This document shows positions 4,946-7,676 of a stretch of DNA of 7,676 nucleotides, piece by piece. Origin of the DNA: an uncultured Clostridia bacterium (lineage in GTDB: Bacteria > Bacillota > Clostridia > Oscillospirales > Ruminococcaceae); assembly GCA_947177695.1 (NCBI GenBank), contig CAMWVO010000076.1, forward strand, positions 1 to 7,676, in the 5' to 3' direction. The notes beneath the pieces are model-generated. The model saw nothing but the letters and a program-made list of their open reading frames with translations. It was not told where the DNA came from and ran no database searches. Every line of letters starts with the position of its first letter. The stretch's first letter is position 1. A program made the translations under genes and the position numbers.

Positions 4946-6331
4946 TTATTTTTCCTCGGATACAATATTCCGTATCCATACGCCCTTTTTCAGAAGTATA
5001 AATCCCATAGTCACCTTTATTATATCCACCGCTTGGCAGATAAAGAAAACGACCGTTATGTCAAAATCCGTAAATTTCACAAGCAGCAGAGCAGTTGGTA
5101 CGGAAATCACCCACATGGACACACTGTCAAAAATCAGAGTTACATATGTTTGTCCTCCCGAACGGAGCGTAAAATATGCTGCGTTCATAAATGAATGAAA
5201 AGGAACGAACATTCCGAGAATGATTATAAGTTTTGACGCAAGCGTCCTGACTTGTTCCGTGGTCTCATAGAACATGGGGAAAACTCCCGAAAACGCCGCC
5301 AGTATACACCCTGTTGCAACTCCCACCGCAATGCTGAAAGCGATTAGCTTTGTATCGGTCTCCTTTGCTTTTTTCAGGTCTCCCGAGCCTAATATCTGTC
5401 CGACGATAATTCCCACCGCCGTACCGAGGGCAATGTAAGACACGTTAAAAAGATTGGATATCGTTGAGGAAATATTCGTCGCCGCAACAACGTCCAGACC
5501 CCGCCGTGAGTAGCATTGGTTAAGAAAAGCCATTCCCGACGACCACAAGCCCTCGTTTACCGCCAGCGGCAGACCGCTTAAAAGTATTTTCACCGCAAGC
5601 TCACGGGGAACTTTCATGCTCCTGAATACGCCGCGGATAAATTCGTTCCTGCCGCTTTTTGCGTGGGTGTAAACAATAACTATGGCGCACTCAACAAACC
5701 TTGCAATAATTGTTGCAAGAGCCGCACCTCTTACTCCCATTGCAGGAAGTCCAAGCTTGCCGAAGATCAAAGCCCAGTCCAGAACAAGATTTACAAGCAC
5801 CGCCGTAAGTCCCGCACACATTGGCGGAACGGTGCAGTTTGTTTCCCTCAAAGTGGACGCGTAGACCTGCGTTGCGGTAAAGGGGATAAGTCCCACAAGC
5901 ATTATGCTGAGGTATTCTTTTCCCGACTGTAACGTCAGCGCCCTGTCGCCGCTCTGTTCCTCGCCAGTGAGATATGCGGAAATAAGCCCGTCCCCGAAAA
6001 AGGACAGTATAATTATTCCTGCCGCAAGGACGACAACGCCCACCATTGCTTTAAAGCGGAAAACGTTCCGTACGCCCTCGGTGTTTCCCTGACCGAAAAA
6101 CTGCGCCCCGAAAATGCCCGGACCCGCCAAAGTTCCGAATACGCAAAGATTGAACACGAACAGAAGCTGATTTACAACTGCAACTCCCGACATCTGCTCC
6201 GTGCCGATCTGTCCCACCATAATGTTGTCAAGCAGAGCAACAAAATTTGTTATGCCGTTCTGTATCATGATAGGTACGGCGATAGCAAATACTGTTCTGT
6301 AAAAATTTCTGTCCCCGATAAATTTTTTCAT
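4946..6331 (-). CDS. MATE-family multidrug efflux transporter
   Basis: 461 residues, the usual size for MATE exporters with 12 transmembrane helices in two six-helix halves. The first helix region reads AIAVPIMIQNGITNFVALLDNIMVG, with the conserved Pro20 and the D35-x-x-M-V-G block. Many long hydrophobic runs follow, for example around residues 110-125 and 325-345, and there is an internal GTAVGIIVGQILG segment in the second half. The protein sits in the inner membrane and exports cationic drugs or metabolites using a Na+ or H+ gradient. The start is ATG at 6331 with AAGGGAGA at 6337-6344; an upstream ATG at 6388 would run through the leader hairpin. A perfect 10-bp inverted repeat abuts the SD. 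G+C is higher than in several neighbours (34 of 60 bases at 5521-5580). Substrates cannot be deduced. Confidence 0.93.
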   Translation of the reverse strand: MKKFIGDRNFYRTVFAIAVPIMIQNGITNFVALLDNIMVGQIGTEQMSGVAVVNQLLFVFNLCVFGTLAGPGIFGAQFFGQGNTEGVRNVFRFKAMVGVVVLAAGIIILSFFGDGLISAYLTGEEQSGDRALTLQSGKEYLSIMLVGLIPFTATQVYASTLRETNCTVPPMCAGLTAVLVNLVLDWALIFGKLGLPAMGVRGAALATIIARFVECAIVIVYTHAKSGRNEFIRGVFRSMKVPRELAVKILLSGLPLAVNEGLWSSGMAFLNQCYSRRGLDVVAATNISSTISNLFNVSYIALGTAVGIIVGQILGSGDLKKAKETDTKLIAFSIAVGVATGCILAAFSGVFPMFYETTEQVRTLASKLIIILGMFVPFHSFMNAAYFTLRSGGQTYVTLIFDSVSMWVISVPTALLLVKFTDFDITVVFFICQAVDIIKVTMGFILLKKGVWIRNIVSEEK

Positions 6332-6450
6332 AAATTTCTCCCTTTTCGGAAAAATGTTCCCATTGCTTTTTTCCGAAGAGACAAGCAATACTTAATATAA
6401 TTCCTGATTTTGAGCTAATTTGAGCGATAAACCGGCAAGCTGAAATTGAA
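6332..6450 (-). promoter_or_regulatory. 119-bp leader between VOC gene and MATE gene
   Basis: This is the longest intergenic space in the window. In transcription order it holds two GCTCAAA copies exactly 10 bp apart (6419-6425 and 6409-6415), an AT-rich TATATT at 6394-6399 that could be a -10 but has no convincing -35 upstream, and the inverted repeat abutting the SD. The layout suggests separate control of the pump gene. I could not define a promoter with confidence. Confidence 0.35.
6345..6377 (-). repeat. Perfect 10-bp inverted repeat in the MATE leader
   Basis: On the minus strand the leader reads TTCGGAAAAA, a 13-nt loop, then TTTTTCCGAA, immediately followed by the AAGGGAGA SD of the MATE gene. 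The stem can be extended across a 4-nt bulge (AAGG) by TCTC (6378-6381) pairing with GAGA (6337-6340), which would occupy the 3' part of the SD. No T-run follows, so it is not a standard terminator. It may be an RNA switch controlling translation or a protein operator; neither is shown. Confidence 0.7.
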
Positions 6451-6816
6451 CTATACAAACAAACACCAAAATACACCAAATTTATCAACCAAAGAAAACA
6501 TACATGGACTATAATCACATGGTCCAATAGGTTCATAAATTGTTGCTCCGTCTTTTAATACTTCATAAGCATTTTTGACGTGTTCCTCGCCGCCTTCTCC
6601 AAAATGAAAGCAAAATTGCATATTATTTCCAATAACGGATTTATCTGTAAGTTCAGATACAGCTAATATTTGTCCATGAGCATTTAGCTCAGAGTGCATA
6701 TATTCTCCATTATCATTAGGATATAAACCGAGAACTTCGGCATTAAAAGCTTTCTGGTAAATCTTGACTGCTTCTACACTTCCTTTTACATATACTTGCA
6801 TCATTGATCTTAACAT
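6451..6816 (-). CDS. VOC/PhnB-like (glyoxalase/bleomycin-resistance fold) protein
   Basis: 121 residues from ATG at 6816. MQVYVKGSVEAVKIYQKAFNAEV at the start, EYMHSEL near residue 42, and the C-terminal SLVDKFGVFWCLFV follow the order of PhnB-like members of the vicinal oxygen chelate superfamily, whose beta-alpha-beta-beta-beta modules form dimers with a metal or ligand pocket between subunits. The tail D-K-F-G-V-x-W is particularly typical. GAGGA at 6825-6829 stands 8 nt before the ATG; starting at GTG 6831 would overlap it. The gene ends in TAG. It is the first gene after manA and the first of the accessory array, and it has a possible promoter 40-65 bp upstream. Function could be binding of a toxic compound or an enzyme reaction; no substrate can be named. 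It is a paralogue of the gene at 1-344. Confidence 0.88.
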   Translation of the reverse strand: MLRSMMQVYVKGSVEAVKIYQKAFNAEVLGLYPNDNGEYMHSELNAHGQILAVSELTDKSVIGNNMQFCFHFGEGGEEHVKNAYEVLKDGATIYEPIGPCDYSPCMFSLVDKFGVFWCLFV

Positions 6817-6853
6817 GTTATAAATCCTCACTAACTTTAAATTTATCGGTGTA

Positions 6854-6882
6854 GTTATAATCTATTTTCAGTAGGTACACAA
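6854..6882 (-). promoter_or_regulatory. Possible sigma-A-type promoter for the array
   Basis: In the manA-VOC gap, the minus strand has TTGTGT (6877-6882, 3 of 6 to TTGACA), a 17-bp spacer, and TATAAC (6854-6859, 5 of 6 to TATAAT), ending 37 bp before the VOC start codon. Spacing is ideal but the -35 is weak. It would drive the first VOC gene and perhaps the whole array. Confidence 0.4.
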
Positions 6883-6930
6883 TACCGAAAAGGGAAATAA
6901 ATTTTTGAAATTTATCTGTTACGCGATAAA

Positions 6931-7676
6931 TTAGTCTATACGTGTGAAAACCGATTTGAACGTTCCCGTAAGAGCGTACTTCCCGCAGCCCGCAGGAACG
7001 AAAACGCTGTCTCCTTTCTTTAATGGGAGATTTTCGCTTCCGCACTTCAGCACGGCTTCTCCCTCCAAAATCAGTATGTTGTGGAACGATGTTTCGTCCG
7101 CATTGAATGTTGCTTCCTTGTCAACGTCAACGGAATAAACCGTGAAATATTCGCACTTTGAAAGCAAACGCTTTACCGCTCCGTTTTCGGTGAAAGCTTC
7201 TGTTTTGGGGTAAGGCTTTGCAGGGCAAAGGTTTGTGACCTCAACAGCCTTGTCAATGTGGAGCTGTCTGGGCTTGCCGTCCGCGCCCACTCTGCCGTAG
7301 TCGTAAATACGGTAAGTCGTGTTGGAGTTTTGCTGAATTTCCGCAATAAGAATACCCTTGCCGATAGCGTGGAGAGTTCCCGCCTCGATAAAGAAAACGT
7401 CTCCCTTTTTAACGGGTACAGACTGTGTAATTTCAAGCAGAGTATTGTTCTCTATCCTCTGGCGGAATTCCTCTTTGGTGACTTTCTTTTTGAAGCCGTA
7501 AAGAAGCTCCGCGCCCTCGTCGCAGTCAACAATGTACCACATTTCCGTCTTGCCGTATTCGCCCTCCACACGCTGCGCATACTCGTTGTTAGGGTGTACC
7601 TGAACGGAAAGATTATCCTTAGCGTCAATAAGCTTTATAAGTATTGGGAACTGCTCAAAGCGTTTACAGTTTCTTC
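6931..7676 (-). CDS. manA: Mannose-6-phosphate isomerase class I, N-terminus cut by window edge
   Basis: The frame is open from the right edge for 247 codons to TAA at 6931-6933; roughly the first 70 residues of a protein of about 315 are outside. The visible part starts RNCKRFEQFPILIKLIDA and continues LSVQVHPN, GKTEMWYIVD, AGTLHAIG and YRIYDYGR. These are the type I phosphomannose isomerase motifs: Gln and His of QVH, Glu of TEMWY and His of LHAI bind Zn2+, and the Arg of YRIYDYGR lines the active site. The C-terminal half is the second cupin domain (NILILEGEAVL, KKGDSVFVPAG). The enzyme interconverts fructose-6-phosphate and mannose-6-phosphate in the cytoplasm, feeding mannose use and GDP-mannose synthesis. 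It has no functional link to the neighbouring array and probably marks the chromosomal flank. No clear terminator follows it. Confidence 0.95.
   Translation of the reverse strand, partial: RNCKRFEQFPILIKLIDAKDNLSVQVHPNNEYAQRVEGEYGKTEMWYIVDCDEGAELLYGFKKKVTKEEFRQRIENNTLLEITQSVPVKKGDVFFIEAGTLHAIGKGILIAEIQQNSNTTYRIYDYGRVGADGKPRQLHIDKAVEVTNLCPAKPYPKTEAFTENGAVKRLLSKCEYFTVYSVDVDKEATFNADETSFHNILILEGEAVLKCGSENLPLKKGDSVFVPAGCGKYALTGTFKSVFTRID

Noticed and set aside
6228..6536. Hydrophobic 102-codon minus-strand frame spanning the VOC-MATE gap, possible small membrane protein
   Set aside because: It overlaps the end of the VOC gene and the start of the MATE gene in another frame and its hydrophobic part comes from VOC codons; no SD was seen at its start.
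6897..6915. AT-only hairpin after manA as an intrinsic terminator
   Set aside because: ATAAATTT/AAATTTAT with a 3-nt loop has no G-C pairs and the minus strand continues TTCCC instead of a T-run, so it does not meet the usual form of a rho-independent terminator.
1..6930. Integron cassette array with attC sites
   Set aside because: Gene content is reminiscent of cassettes, but the spacers are mostly under 70 bp and I found no paired RYYYAAC/GTTRRRY ends or imperfect palindromes of attC size, and no integrase in the window.

Overview
The window looks like a chromosomal accessory region of a low-to-moderate-G+C Firmicute, most likely a Clostridia-type gut or rumen bacterium. This is inferred from purine-rich Shine-Dalgarno (SD) sites of the GGAGG/AAGGAG type before nearly every gene, TTG/GTG/ATG start ambiguity, and protein families (MATE, Nudix, GNAT, MIF-like) that read as Clostridia versions. 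I cannot name a genus from sequence alone.

Every gene I can support lies on the minus strand, so transcription runs from high to low coordinates. At the right edge (6931-7676) is the C-terminal part of manA, mannose-6-phosphate isomerase, an ordinary metabolic gene. After a 114-bp gap with a possible promoter come twelve small genes, closely packed: a VOC/PhnB-like protein (6451-6816), a MATE efflux pump (4946-6331), an ANT(2'')/Lnu-type nucleotidyltransferase (4282-4929), a GNAT acetyltransferase (3776-4237), a MIF-like tautomerase (3415-3756), a Nudix hydrolase broken by an amber codon (2895-3389), an intact Nudix hydrolase (2363-2827), a nucleotidyltransferase overlapping it (1710-2375), an AAC(6')-type aminoglycoside acetyltransferase (1206-1640), a third nucleotidyltransferase-fold protein (637-1179), a PptA-like tautomerase (371-601), and a second VOC/PhnB-like protein cut by the left edge (1-344). 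No gap exceeds 119 bp, so no long gene-free stretch exists.

The array is notable for its repeated enzyme classes: two VOC proteins, two tautomerases of different subfamilies, two Nudix hydrolases, two GNATs and three nucleotidyltransferase-fold proteins, plus one drug/cation exporter. These are the families from which drug-modifying and detoxifying enzymes are drawn. The simplest reading is an accumulated resistance/detoxification gene array, not a single pathway. Base composition shifts between members, which suggests assembly from different sources. No integrase, transposase, attC-like site or regulator gene is visible.

The clearest oddity is the amber codon in the second Nudix gene. It sits exactly at the first glutamate of the EE pair in the Nudix box, while the rest of the reading frame is intact on both sides. 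A second is a perfect 10-bp inverted repeat abutting the SD of the MATE gene.
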